Positions 1-6,945 of a stretch of DNA of 14,355 nt are shown piece by piece; position 1 is the stretch's first letter, and every line of letters starts with the position of its first letter. A program made the position numbers and the translations under genes. Source of the stretch: CAIOJG01 sp964477455. GTDB lineage: Bacteria > Patescibacteriota > Patescibacteriia > Magasanikbacterales > GWA2-37-8. The stretch covers positions 1 through 14,355 of the forward strand of contig CAYZHG010000083.1 of NCBI GenBank assembly GCA_964477455.1. The letters are read 5' to 3'. A model generated the notes under the pieces. It made no database searches. It worked only from the letters and a program-made list of their open reading frames with translations, and had not been told where the DNA came from.

Positions 1-108
1 TTGCAGATCGCAAACACCAAAACGGTCATCTTTGCCCACGAATGGGCAATAAGTGTGGCGGTCAACATTGATACTTCCTTTTACGGAAATATTACCGTAA
101 GGATACAT
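1..108 (-). CDS. possible 5' part of a leftward gene or structured RNA, product unresolved, runs off the window
   Basis: A strong leftward promoter sits just to the right, so something is transcribed here, but the reading frame is unclear. From an ATG at 108-106 the frame is open to the window edge (36 codons, including the string HTYCPFVGKDDRF), and about 39% of its third positions are G/C, acceptable for this AT-rich region. However, that ATG lies upstream of the predicted transcription start near 102-104. A second ATG at 68-66 has a good Shine-Dalgarno (AAGGAAG, 5 nt upstream), but its frame has about 73% G/C at third positions, unlike the neighbouring genes. The same stretch also forms a perfect 7-bp hairpin with a UUCG loop (TTGCCCA-TTCG-TGGGCAA, near 33-50), so a structured RNA is a third option. 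I do not recognise a family. Confidence 0.3.
   Translation of the reverse strand, partial: MYPYGNISVKGSINVDRHTYCPFVGKDDRFGVCDLQ
77..102 (-). promoter_or_regulatory. 5'-leader hairpin overlapping a Shine-Dalgarno
   Basis: At the start of the predicted leftward RNA, CCTTACGG (102-95) can pair with CCGTAA..GG (86-77), leaving a two-A bulge and a loop of 8 nt. The right arm overlaps the AAGGAAG Shine-Dalgarno (80-74) of the ATG at 68-66. The hairpin could therefore mask the ribosome site if that ATG is used. The pairing is read directly; a regulatory role is inference. Confidence 0.35.
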
Positions 109-137
109 ACTATACTATATTGCTCCATGTTTGTCAA
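109..137 (-). promoter_or_regulatory. sigma70-type promoter for the leftward transcript at the window edge
   Basis: On the minus strand a perfect -35 TTGACA (137-132) is followed by a 17-bp spacer and a -10 TATAGT (114-109), with five of six bases matching TATAAT. It is among the best promoter matches in the window. Transcription should begin near 102-104, inside the left arm of a short hairpin. Confidence 0.65.
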
Positions 138-145
138 CAGAAAAC

Positions 146-174
146 TTGATTTTTTCACTAATCAAACGTATAAT
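146..174 (+). promoter_or_regulatory. sigma70-type promoter of miaA, predicting a leaderless mRNA
   Basis: TTGATT (146-151), a 17-bp spacer and a perfect TATAAT (169-174). Seven bases past the last T of the -10 is position 181, the A of the miaA ATG. The mRNA should therefore begin at or next to the start codon, and no Shine-Dalgarno is present. Confidence 0.7.
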
Positions 175-180
175 CTTGAT

Positions 181-1113
181 ATGAAAAATGTTTTACCTAA
201 AGTTATTTTCATTGTTGGTCCAACCGCTTCTGGTAAAACCGCTACTAGTATTTTTTTGGCGAAAAAATTTAATGGTGAAATTGTAAATGCTGACTCTCGA
301 CAAGTATATAAGGAAATGGATATAGCAACCGCTAAGCCAATTCGTGATTTTGATAAACAGTTAATGGGCGAGTTTATTTCTGACGGGGTAGTGCACCATC
401 TGATGGATTTTGTAAAGCCAAATGAGCGCTTTACGCTTTCGGATTATAAAGAAAAAGCTAATATAGCCATTGCGGATATTTTGTCACGTGGTAAATTGCC
501 GATAGTAGTAGGAGGGACTGGTTTATATATTTGGTCATTAGTGGATAATTTGGATATTCCAAAAGTGGAGCCAAATTCTAAATTGAGAAAGGGATTCGAT
601 AGTAAAACTTTGGATGAACTTATAAAATTATTAAGTAACATTGATCCCGAAACTGTAAAAAAAATAGATTTAAAAAACAGAAGACGGGTGTTACGTGCGT
701 TGGAAGTTGCCATAAGCAGTGGAGAATCATTTGTGGCTCAGACTACTAAATCAAATCCGCTATATAATTCTTTGCAGATTGGTCTTAAATGTAATAGAGA
801 AAAACTCTATAAAATTATTAATAATCGCATCGATCAACAAATGTTAAGTGGTCTTTTAGAAGAAACGAATAAATTGTCCAAAAAATATCCTTGGGATTTG
901 CCAAGTATGAGTAGTATTGGTTACAAACAAATTGGAAATTTTTTACGTAATGAGGCAACAATCGAGGAGGCGGTTGAATTGTTTAAGCGCGATACTAGAC
1001 GTTATGCGAAACGTCAGGAGACATGGTTTAAGCGCGATAAGAGGATTGTCTGGATATCTCCAGAGGATGTAGTTGAAGCTCAAAAGATGGTTACAAAATT
1101 TCTTGATAAATAA
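181..1113 (+). CDS. miaA: tRNA dimethylallyltransferase (MiaA)
   Basis: MiaA transfers a dimethylallyl group from DMAPP to N6 of adenosine 37 in tRNAs that read UNN codons, the first step towards i6A/ms2i6A; it is cytosolic. The 310-aa product has the usual family length and motifs in order: P-loop GPTASGKT (residues 13-20), DSRQVYK (38-44), GGTGLY (111-116), SIGYKQ (245-250) and a basic C-terminal tRNA-binding stretch RRYAKRQETWF (273-283). The frame stays open upstream to position 1, but those codons cover the promoter and have no protein-like character, so the ATG at 181 is preferred. It would be translated from a leaderless mRNA. It is a single-gene unit closed by a terminator directly at its stop codon. 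Confidence is high because every signature motif is intact. Confidence 0.95.
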   Translation: MKNVLPKVIFIVGPTASGKTATSIFLAKKFNGEIVNADSRQVYKEMDIATAKPIRDFDKQLMGEFISDGVVHHLMDFVKPNERFTLSDYKEKANIAIADILSRGKLPIVVGGTGLYIWSLVDNLDIPKVEPNSKLRKGFDSKTLDELIKLLSNIDPETVKKIDLKNRRRVLRALEVAISSGESFVAQTTKSNPLYNSLQIGLKCNREKLYKIINNRIDQQMLSGLLEETNKLSKKYPWDLPSMSSIGYKQIGNFLRNEATIEEAVELFKRDTRRYAKRQETWFKRDKRIVWISPEDVVEAQKMVTKFLDK

Positions 1114-1142
1114 AAAAATTCTCTTTTGAAGAGAATTTTTTT
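1112..1142. terminator. bidirectional intrinsic terminator between miaA and the DUF11-like gene
   Basis: A perfect 14-bp inverted repeat (1112-1125 with 1129-1142) surrounds a 3-nt loop. The AATTCTCTT core is flanked by seven A on the left and seven T on the right, so either strand gives a hairpin followed by a U-run. It begins within the last codon position of miaA (+) and lies 8 bp beyond the stop of the convergent gene. Confidence 0.85.
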
Positions 1143-1150
1143 ATTTAATA

Positions 1151-3025
1151 TTAATTGTTTGTTGGTAATTCATCACCTAGCATTTCAAGCTTGTTGCCAC
1201 TAACTGTATCATCGGCAGTAATATGAATTTTTGAAATAAGTGTATTTTGTGTCGGGTTCTTTTTATTTATGGTTACTGTAAAAGGTAGAGTAAGCACATC
1301 GGTATTATCGGTCATCTCAGGTATTGTCCAAATAAGATGTTTTGTTTTTTGATTAAAATCAACTGTCGACGCAAGTGTTGAGGATGGACCTTGCCAAGTG
1401 ATGTCTCCATATATATCAGCGGAAACTGTAATGTTTTTTAATGGATGATAGGTGTTGTTTAAGATCCAAGTAATATCATGCTTTTCATTTTCCTTTTCGT
1501 CACTACTTACATCATTTTTAATTTGTATTGATAAATCTGAGTTTAAAGAAATGTTAATGTTATTACCGCTAATGGTTTGAGATGTTTTTGTTGAATCATT
1601 AAAAATTAATTCCGTCGTGATCTTTATTTGATTTTCATTGATGCTATTCCAAGGGGCTTTTTCAGAATTTTTGATAGGCAATTGAAAATCTAGTGAAACT
1701 TCTTCTCCAGCTTTAATTTTGTTTAGATGGGCAATTTTTTTATCATTCCATATTAAAGTGGCACGGCGTATTTGATCCGATATCTGACTTCCAGTGATAT
1801 CACCATCGTTTTTGTCAGCAATGTCGCTCCAACTCAATACACTCTGCTTGCTGTAAGATGGTGAATCAATTACAAGTTTAATCTGTGCTTTATCAATATT
1901 TTCTTTGCCAGAATTTTTCACTAGAACTGTGACATTTAAAACTTCACCAGGCTTTGATTCCATATTAGTGAGCGAGCCATTGATTGCTGTGTTGACTGTG
2001 ATAGCGTTCTTTATAATCTCAGTATTTATGACTGTCTCAGATAAAAGATAGCTATCCTGATTGGAGCTAGCCAATTTAACTTGTACTTTTAAAGGTACAT
2101 AATTCTCGTCTGTCAAAGTGAATTTACCAGAAAAGTTTATAACGTATTTGGATATTCCGATAGTGGATGTTGAAGGTTGAATTTTCCAAATATTTTTTAA
2201 TAATGGAATTGACGAAGAAGTCATAGAAAAACTTGAAGGAAAAATTGGGTTTACTTCCAGTGTTTTTCCAATCAAATTATCTTTGCTTTCAATTGTAATG
2301 GTAAAGTTGGTAGGCGTATCTAATCCGATTTTATCTATTCCAGTTAGAGTTACACTGATTGGAGCTACATTTGGTTTGACATCTAAAGTAGCAATTTTTT
2401 GCATCTCAGATTTAAAATTATCTGGTGTATAATTTAAAAGAACTCGCCATGATTGAGCATCCCCTAACGATCCAAATGAATTTCCGGTAATTTGTAAAGT
2501 TTTTTCTTCATTTGGTTTGAGGGTTCCTACATTCCATTCATTTTTACCAAGATTTTTTGGCGTTAATGAACTTTGTGAGTATATAAAGCCAGAAGGATAG
2601 TTGGTAGTTAAATTAACATTATTTAAAGTTACTTTTTGATTATTTTTGAAAACAATTTGATATGTAGTAGTGGCTCCAATAGTGAAACTTTCTGGACCGA
2701 TAATTTTAAGTTCAAGTTGACTGTCAGAAAATTTATTGGCCATTGGTAAAAAGAAAAATCCCGCCCATGCCAATGCGGCTAAAATAGCAATCGAAAATGT
2801 AAATTTAAATAACCCGCCAATAAATGATCCAGTATGAGCTTTTTTTATCCTTCTCATATCTGGCATATTGCCACTATCGTCTTTGTAAATATTATTTAAC
2901 TGTCGGTCAATTTTTTGATCATTATATGTTTCCTCTTTTGGAGTTTTAGATTTTATCACACGACGCTTTGGTTTTTTTGGAAGCTCGTATTCTTCATTAA
3001 AGAGAGTAATTTTTTCATCAGACAT
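1151..3025 (-). CDS. membrane-anchored surface protein with DUF11/Ig-like beta-sandwich repeats
   Basis: This 624-aa protein has a Lys/Arg-rich cytoplasmic tail (1-68), one hydrophobic segment (about 69-93, SIAILAALAWAGFFFLP) and a long outward region. That region consists of repeated beta-rich modules of about 100-130 residues with the phrasing of DUF11/CARDB-type 'conserved repeat' domains: IGPESFTIGATTTYQIVFKN near 109, GIDKIGLDTPTNFTITIES near 230, and SKPGEVLNVTVLVKNSGKEN near 357. Such domains usually serve as adhesive or structural stalks. It lies 17 bp downstream of the DUF4012 gene in the same orientation with no terminator between them, so they are probably co-transcribed. The start context is all A/T with no Shine-Dalgarno. 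No catalytic motif or sorting signal is visible. Ligand and function are unknown; the topology is inferred from charge distribution. Confidence 0.75.
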   Translation of the reverse strand: MSDEKITLFNEEYELPKKPKRRVIKSKTPKEETYNDQKIDRQLNNIYKDDSGNMPDMRRIKKAHTGSFIGGLFKFTFSIAILAALAWAGFFFLPMANKFSDSQLELKIIGPESFTIGATTTYQIVFKNNQKVTLNNVNLTTNYPSGFIYSQSSLTPKNLGKNEWNVGTLKPNEEKTLQITGNSFGSLGDAQSWRVLLNYTPDNFKSEMQKIATLDVKPNVAPISVTLTGIDKIGLDTPTNFTITIESKDNLIGKTLEVNPIFPSSFSMTSSSIPLLKNIWKIQPSTSTIGISKYVINFSGKFTLTDENYVPLKVQVKLASSNQDSYLLSETVINTEIIKNAITVNTAINGSLTNMESKPGEVLNVTVLVKNSGKENIDKAQIKLVIDSPSYSKQSVLSWSDIADKNDGDITGSQISDQIRRATLIWNDKKIAHLNKIKAGEEVSLDFQLPIKNSEKAPWNSINENQIKITTELIFNDSTKTSQTISGNNINISLNSDLSIQIKNDVSSDEKENEKHDITWILNNTYHPLKNITVSADIYGDITWQGPSSTLASTVDFNQKTKHLIWTIPEMTDNTDVLTLPFTVTINKKNPTQNTLISKIHITADDTVSGNKLEMLGDELPTNN

Positions 3026-3042
3026 AAATATATTGTTAATTT

Positions 3043-5610
3043 TTATTTTTCCATTACTAGTCCCCAGACACGATCTGTATCCAGAGTTATAGATGTAATG
3101 CTGGCACCATTTTTCGCCAATTCAATATCATCGCCTTCTTTATAATTTGGTTGCCAGTCATTTGGAAAAATTATTTGACTTTCAAACAAACTATTTATAC
3201 CGGATTGTTTTTGTACAACCAACTGATAACGTTCGGCTTGTTTTGAATTAACAATTTTTTGCCATGAAATATTTGCATTTTGATCGATGACCGAAAGTTT
3301 GAAAGGAAGTTTGTAAGTAAATTCAATTTTACTAGTTTGTCCAGGTTCAGTAATCACCCAATTTCCAAATGACGTTTTATCAAACTCTTCCGTAACTCGA
3401 GTACCCGTACGATCGTCAATTTTAATTTCTTTTTCCATTTGTTTTAAGTAGTCGTCTACTTTGTATGATTTTTTTGGAACTTTGAAGCTATTTTCGTCTG
3501 GCCAAGTAAAACCATTTGCAGAAATTAATTCACTATTTTTTGGTACATATAGACGAATATAGTCTATATTTGTAGCACCATACATTTTTTCTTCAGGATT
3601 TCCAGAGTGAGTACGAGAGATGACAACAGTGTCGGTAATTGTTCCATCACGATCAACAACGGCTTGATGGCTGATTGTTTGGCTGATCCTGTCGTCGCTT
3701 TTTTGTCCTAGCATGTTTGTATTGAAGACTGCCAAATAATCTTGGTGATTGTTGGTGTTCAAGATTTTACCACTCCACCCGAAATCTGTTATAGCTGTTT
3801 GTGCGGCCTGGTCAGTAAAGTAAGCCTGAACTTCCTTTTTTGACAAAGCTTCTTGCAAGTTAACAATTAATGGTACCAAATCTTTTGGTTGACTGTTTGT
3901 AAAACGATCAATAAATTGAGGGGCTAAATCTGAAATAATTTGTTTTGGTCTGTGGTCTTTTTTTTCAGGGCCTTCCTCGACAATCTTTTGGATGGTGACT
4001 AAGGCATTTTCGGATGAAAGGGTAAGCCCTCTTTTATCATCAGAGATTGGACCGGTTATAGCCAATAATCTTTCTAATACCGTCGAATTTATAGCAATAA
4101 CTCCATCCACCGTGATGTTACGACTATGACGATAAAACCACATCATTTTTTGGGCGCTAGCAGGAAAATCTGGAAACCAGTTTGAATCTTGGAATTCCCA
4201 GCGTTTATTGACGAGCAATAATGGGGTAGGTGGTTCAATGAATTGATCCAACTGACCTTGGAGATCATAACTACCGCCAGCAGGAACATCAAGATTGATG
4301 ATTTTTCCATCTTTTATGTCCATCACTGCAATACTACCCAAAAAGCCACCAGTTGGACGCAGTTCGCTAGGATTTTGAAAAACTAGTAGATATCGTCGTT
4401 GACCTTGTGTACCAAATATTTCTTTTATTACACCATTTAAACTAGATAGATTTTGGAGATCGTGTAAAACAGCGGTAAATATTTTTTTAAATTCCTTAAA
4501 AGGTCCTTGATAGGCAAGCGGAAGTGAATCATTGTCAACAGTTTCTAGGTAATTTAAGGCTTCTTTATAGTTTGGAATTGCTGAAGTTAGATAATTATTA
4601 AAAGTTTCTAATCTAACATTTAGGGTACTACTAGCGTCAGTTTGACTCTGTGCAATACCTTTTAAAAAATAAGTATTACCTTGGGCAATTTTTTGACCAG
4701 CCAACAAAAGAGATTGTCTACTCCTTACCTCAGTATCCAAAACAGGAACAAAAGAAGCAACCTTTTGCAAAAATTGATGATTGTTTTGCATAGTTTCCAC
4801 GGCCGAACTAAAATTGGTCATGGCATTGTCGATGGCCAATTGAGCCGTTGGTAAATCGGCCTGCATCAAAGCGACAGTAGAATTTTGTAAAGACAAAAAA
4901 CCAGCAGTACTATCTTGAGCAATTTTATCTTTGGTAAGTATAATATTTTGATAATAACTGTTAGCCGAACCTGGTGCGACCAATATAATCATCAAAATAG
5001 CAGTAGATACAGCCAATTTTCTAAAAACAAAATTTTCTCGCAAAAATATTGCGACTGCATTTGTCGCTTTTTTAAATGCTAAATTTATTTTTTGAGCACC
5101 TAATTCAAAAAATTTAGTAAATGTCCAACTTGATTGATTGCTGTATTTTTGTTTCTTCGGCGCTAATTCTGGAGGTAAAACATTGATAGAAACCGGGGTT
5201 TTTTCGATATTATCCTCAATTTGGCTGTTTTTTGATAAATTAACAAAAATCTTTTGATTAATATCTTTTGGTTCGATTTTTTTGGAGAGCTGAATTTCCT
5301 GTTTTATTTTTTCGTAAGCATTGTTGAAATCAATACTGTGGTGTATTTCTGGGGCAATAGTCGCTACGTTGTGCCACGCTTGTGAAACATCTTTTTTTAA
5401 ATTTACTACGTGAGGTGAAGTTGTAGGCTCGTGGGAAACATGATGAACAAAAAATTTGATAGGTGCGATTGTGGCCGGAGAAGAGTTTACTTTGACAAAT
5501 GATTTTAGGTAGTCAGAGCAAGTAGATTTATTATGACCAGATTTATCACAAAAAGCACAACGGCGGAGTTGTGGTTTTTTTGGATTAAAGTTTTTCTTCT
5601 GTTTTGGCAT
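3043..5610 (-). CDS. DUF4012-domain membrane protein with N-terminal CCHC zinc knuckle
   Basis: The 855-aa protein has three parts. Residues 1-195 form a Lys-rich, probably cytoplasmic tail that opens with a CCHC zinc-knuckle pattern: C18, C21, H26, C31 (spacing C-x2-C-x4-H-x4-C), preceded by RR. A transmembrane segment follows at about 198-213. The large external part contains the DUF4012 core (about 400-520), with the characteristic strings QNPSELRPTGGFLGS, NWFPDFPASAQKMMWFY and VDGVIAINSTVLERLLAITGP, then a beta-rich C-terminal domain. DUF4012 has no established biochemical role; from memory these proteins often sit near polysaccharide genes in CPR and actinobacteria, as here, downstream of a glycosyltransferase. 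The ATG at 5610 is chosen because it includes the knuckle and lies 23 bp from a -10 box. Family call is strong, function open. Confidence 0.85.
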   Translation of the reverse strand: MPKQKKNFNPKKPQLRRCAFCDKSGHNKSTCSDYLKSFVKVNSSPATIAPIKFFVHHVSHEPTTSPHVVNLKKDVSQAWHNVATIAPEIHHSIDFNNAYEKIKQEIQLSKKIEPKDINQKIFVNLSKNSQIEDNIEKTPVSINVLPPELAPKKQKYSNQSSWTFTKFFELGAQKINLAFKKATNAVAIFLRENFVFRKLAVSTAILMIILVAPGSANSYYQNIILTKDKIAQDSTAGFLSLQNSTVALMQADLPTAQLAIDNAMTNFSSAVETMQNNHQFLQKVASFVPVLDTEVRSRQSLLLAGQKIAQGNTYFLKGIAQSQTDASSTLNVRLETFNNYLTSAIPNYKEALNYLETVDNDSLPLAYQGPFKEFKKIFTAVLHDLQNLSSLNGVIKEIFGTQGQRRYLLVFQNPSELRPTGGFLGSIAVMDIKDGKIINLDVPAGGSYDLQGQLDQFIEPPTPLLLVNKRWEFQDSNWFPDFPASAQKMMWFYRHSRNITVDGVIAINSTVLERLLAITGPISDDKRGLTLSSENALVTIQKIVEEGPEKKDHRPKQIISDLAPQFIDRFTNSQPKDLVPLIVNLQEALSKKEVQAYFTDQAAQTAITDFGWSGKILNTNNHQDYLAVFNTNMLGQKSDDRISQTISHQAVVDRDGTITDTVVISRTHSGNPEEKMYGATNIDYIRLYVPKNSELISANGFTWPDENSFKVPKKSYKVDDYLKQMEKEIKIDDRTGTRVTEEFDKTSFGNWVITEPGQTSKIEFTYKLPFKLSVIDQNANISWQKIVNSKQAERYQLVVQKQSGINSLFESQIIFPNDWQPNYKEGDDIELAKNGASITSITLDTDRVWGLVMEK

Positions 5611-5614
5611 CTTA

Positions 5615-5654
5615 AAAATGGTGTTTCTTTAGTTACTATATTATACACCATTTT
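5615..5654. promoter_or_regulatory. 10-bp inverted repeat spanning the DUF4012 promoter and start site
   Basis: Perfect arms AAAATGGTGT (5615-5624) and ACACCATTTT (5645-5654) are separated by 20 bp. On the minus strand a perfect -10 TATAAT lies at 5645-5640, giving a predicted transcription start near 5633, almost at the centre of the dyad. I find no good -35 at 16-18 bp. The arrangement suits an operator, or a hairpin whose right arm falls in the short leader just before the ATG at 5610. Confidence 0.45.
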
Positions 5655-5695
5655 ATGTTGTGACGCACCTATAAAAAAACGATAGTTATCCACTT

Positions 5696-6814
5696 TTATT
5701 TGGCTTGGCTGTAAATTTCAATCGTTTTTAAAGCCGTTTTTTGCCAAGAGTATTTTTGCAATATTTTTGACCCATTTATAATCAAATTTTTACGCACCGC
5801 ACTATCTTTAATTACCAGATTCGCGGCGTGGACGATTGCATTTGGGTCATCTGGGTTAAAATAGACCGCGGCATCTTCTAAAATTTCTGGCAAGCAAGTT
5901 CGATCGGAGGCGATTACTGGCAAACCATTTTGAATGGCCTCCAGTGGTGGCAATCCAAAACCTTCATAAAGACTAGGAAATACATAAAGAGAAGCATTGC
6001 GGTACAATTCAGGCAATTCAGTGTCTGGAACGAAATCAGTAAAAACTACATCTTTAATATTTTTATTTTTAATATATGTTTTTAATAAAGCGTAAAAATA
6101 ATTATTTTTTCCTGTTAAAACTAGCTGATAAGTATAGCCATTTTGTTTGCAATAAATTTCCCAAGCATCGACAAGTTTAAATAAATTTTTGTGAGGGTAG
6201 GCCACTCCGACGTAAAGCCAATATGGCTTGGTAATATTATATCTATTGTACAATGAAAATGGCGCTTCTAAAATATTTTTTTCAAGTGGTGATAAATAAG
6301 TTACTACAATTTTTTCAGTATTAATTTTTAATGTTTTAGCAATATCTTGTTTACTATATTCGCTTACAGCGATAATTTTAGTAGCTACCTTAACTGCATG
6401 GTTAAGCGTTAATTTAAACATTTTATTTTTAAACCAATAAAGTAATGGTCCCAATGTGCTAGCGTGTCTGGTAGGAAAATGAAGTAACAAAAGATCATGA
6501 ATTGTGACGACAAATTTATCATTATAAAAAATTGGCACATTCCAATGAGGGAAATGCATTAAATCAATTTTTTCTTTTTTGATAATTATTGGAAATAAAA
6601 TTTGTTCACCAAAGCCATACCATTTAATATTTGCCAATACTTTTTTAAATCTTAAATTAGTAGGATTGTAGCAATCCCAATTTTCTTTACGCAAAAAAAT
6701 AGTATAGTCATTGTTCAAATCTATTTTTTCTAGTTGCAAAATTAATTGTTCAATATATCGTCCTAGTCCACCTTGTTGTGGTCCAAACATTCTTGCATCA
6801 ATACCGATTTGCAT
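5696..6814 (-). CDS. GT4-family glycosyltransferase
   Basis: A 372-aa GT-B fold, retaining glycosyltransferase that moves a sugar from a nucleotide donor to a growing glycan on the cytoplasmic face of the membrane. The N-terminal acceptor-domain signature GIDARMFGPQQGGLGRYIEQL begins at residue 4, IHDLLLLHFP at about 105, and IIAVSEYSKQDI near 147. The donor domain has YVGVAYPHKN (201-210) and the E-x7-E motif in EGFGLPPLE (E284, E292), followed by GLPVIASDRTCLPEI. Length is normal. No transmembrane segment is seen. It is the first gene of the leftward block ahead of the DUF4012 and DUF11-like genes, 85 bp from the former, with its own promoter. Donor and acceptor sugars cannot be read from sequence; the family (mannosyltransferase-like GT4) is secure. 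Confidence 0.9.
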   Translation of the reverse strand: MQIGIDARMFGPQQGGLGRYIEQLILQLEKIDLNNDYTIFLRKENWDCYNPTNLRFKKVLANIKWYGFGEQILFPIIIKKEKIDLMHFPHWNVPIFYNDKFVVTIHDLLLLHFPTRHASTLGPLLYWFKNKMFKLTLNHAVKVATKIIAVSEYSKQDIAKTLKINTEKIVVTYLSPLEKNILEAPFSLYNRYNITKPYWLYVGVAYPHKNLFKLVDAWEIYCKQNGYTYQLVLTGKNNYFYALLKTYIKNKNIKDVVFTDFVPDTELPELYRNASLYVFPSLYEGFGLPPLEAIQNGLPVIASDRTCLPEILEDAAVYFNPDDPNAIVHAANLVIKDSAVRKNLIINGSKILQKYSWQKTALKTIEIYSQAK

Positions 6815-6871
6815 AAGTTTAATAGATCTAATATCTTGAACTGAAATAAGTTCGTATTTATATTTAAAATA

Positions 6872-6901
6872 AGTATATCAGAGTTATCTTTAAATTGCCA
6901 A
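6872..6901 (-). promoter_or_regulatory. promoter of the leftward glycosyltransferase/DUF4012 block
   Basis: On the minus strand TTGGCA (6901-6896), an 18-bp spacer and TATACT (6877-6872) preceded by TGA, an extended -10. The start site should be near 6865, leaving a leader of about 50 nt before the ATG at 6814. Its -35 overlaps that of the opposite promoter. Confidence 0.6.
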
Positions 6902-6923
6902 ATAAATATTTTTAGGTTATAAT
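6895..6923 (+). promoter_or_regulatory. promoter of the PRC/MgtE_N-CBS and NRAMP-like operon
   Basis: TTGCCA (6895-6900), a 17-bp spacer and a perfect TATAAT (6918-6923). The start site is predicted near 6930, giving a leader of about 16 nt that has no Shine-Dalgarno before the ATG at 6946. Confidence 0.65.
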
Positions 6924-6945
6924 AATCTCGTCTAAAATTTATTCT

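Noticed and set aside
1..180. In-frame upstream extension of miaA back to the window edge
   Set aside because: It covers the miaA promoter boxes and a divergent promoter, and the family N-terminus (a few residues before the P-loop) begins at 181.
5672..5693. Possible leftward terminator between the glycosyltransferase and DUF4012 genes (7-T run)
   Set aside because: The preceding stem is only 4 bp with a 2-nt gap, so no credible hairpin; read-through into DUF4012 stays possible.
5686..5694. DnaA-box-like TTATCCACT, hint of an origin
   Set aside because: A single 8-of-9 match with no cluster, no dnaA or dnaN nearby and no AT-rich unwinding array.
6838..6853. GAACT-N6-AGTTC inverted repeat in the leader of the glycosyltransferase at 5696-6814
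   Set aside because: Only 5-bp arms in AT-rich DNA; expected by chance.
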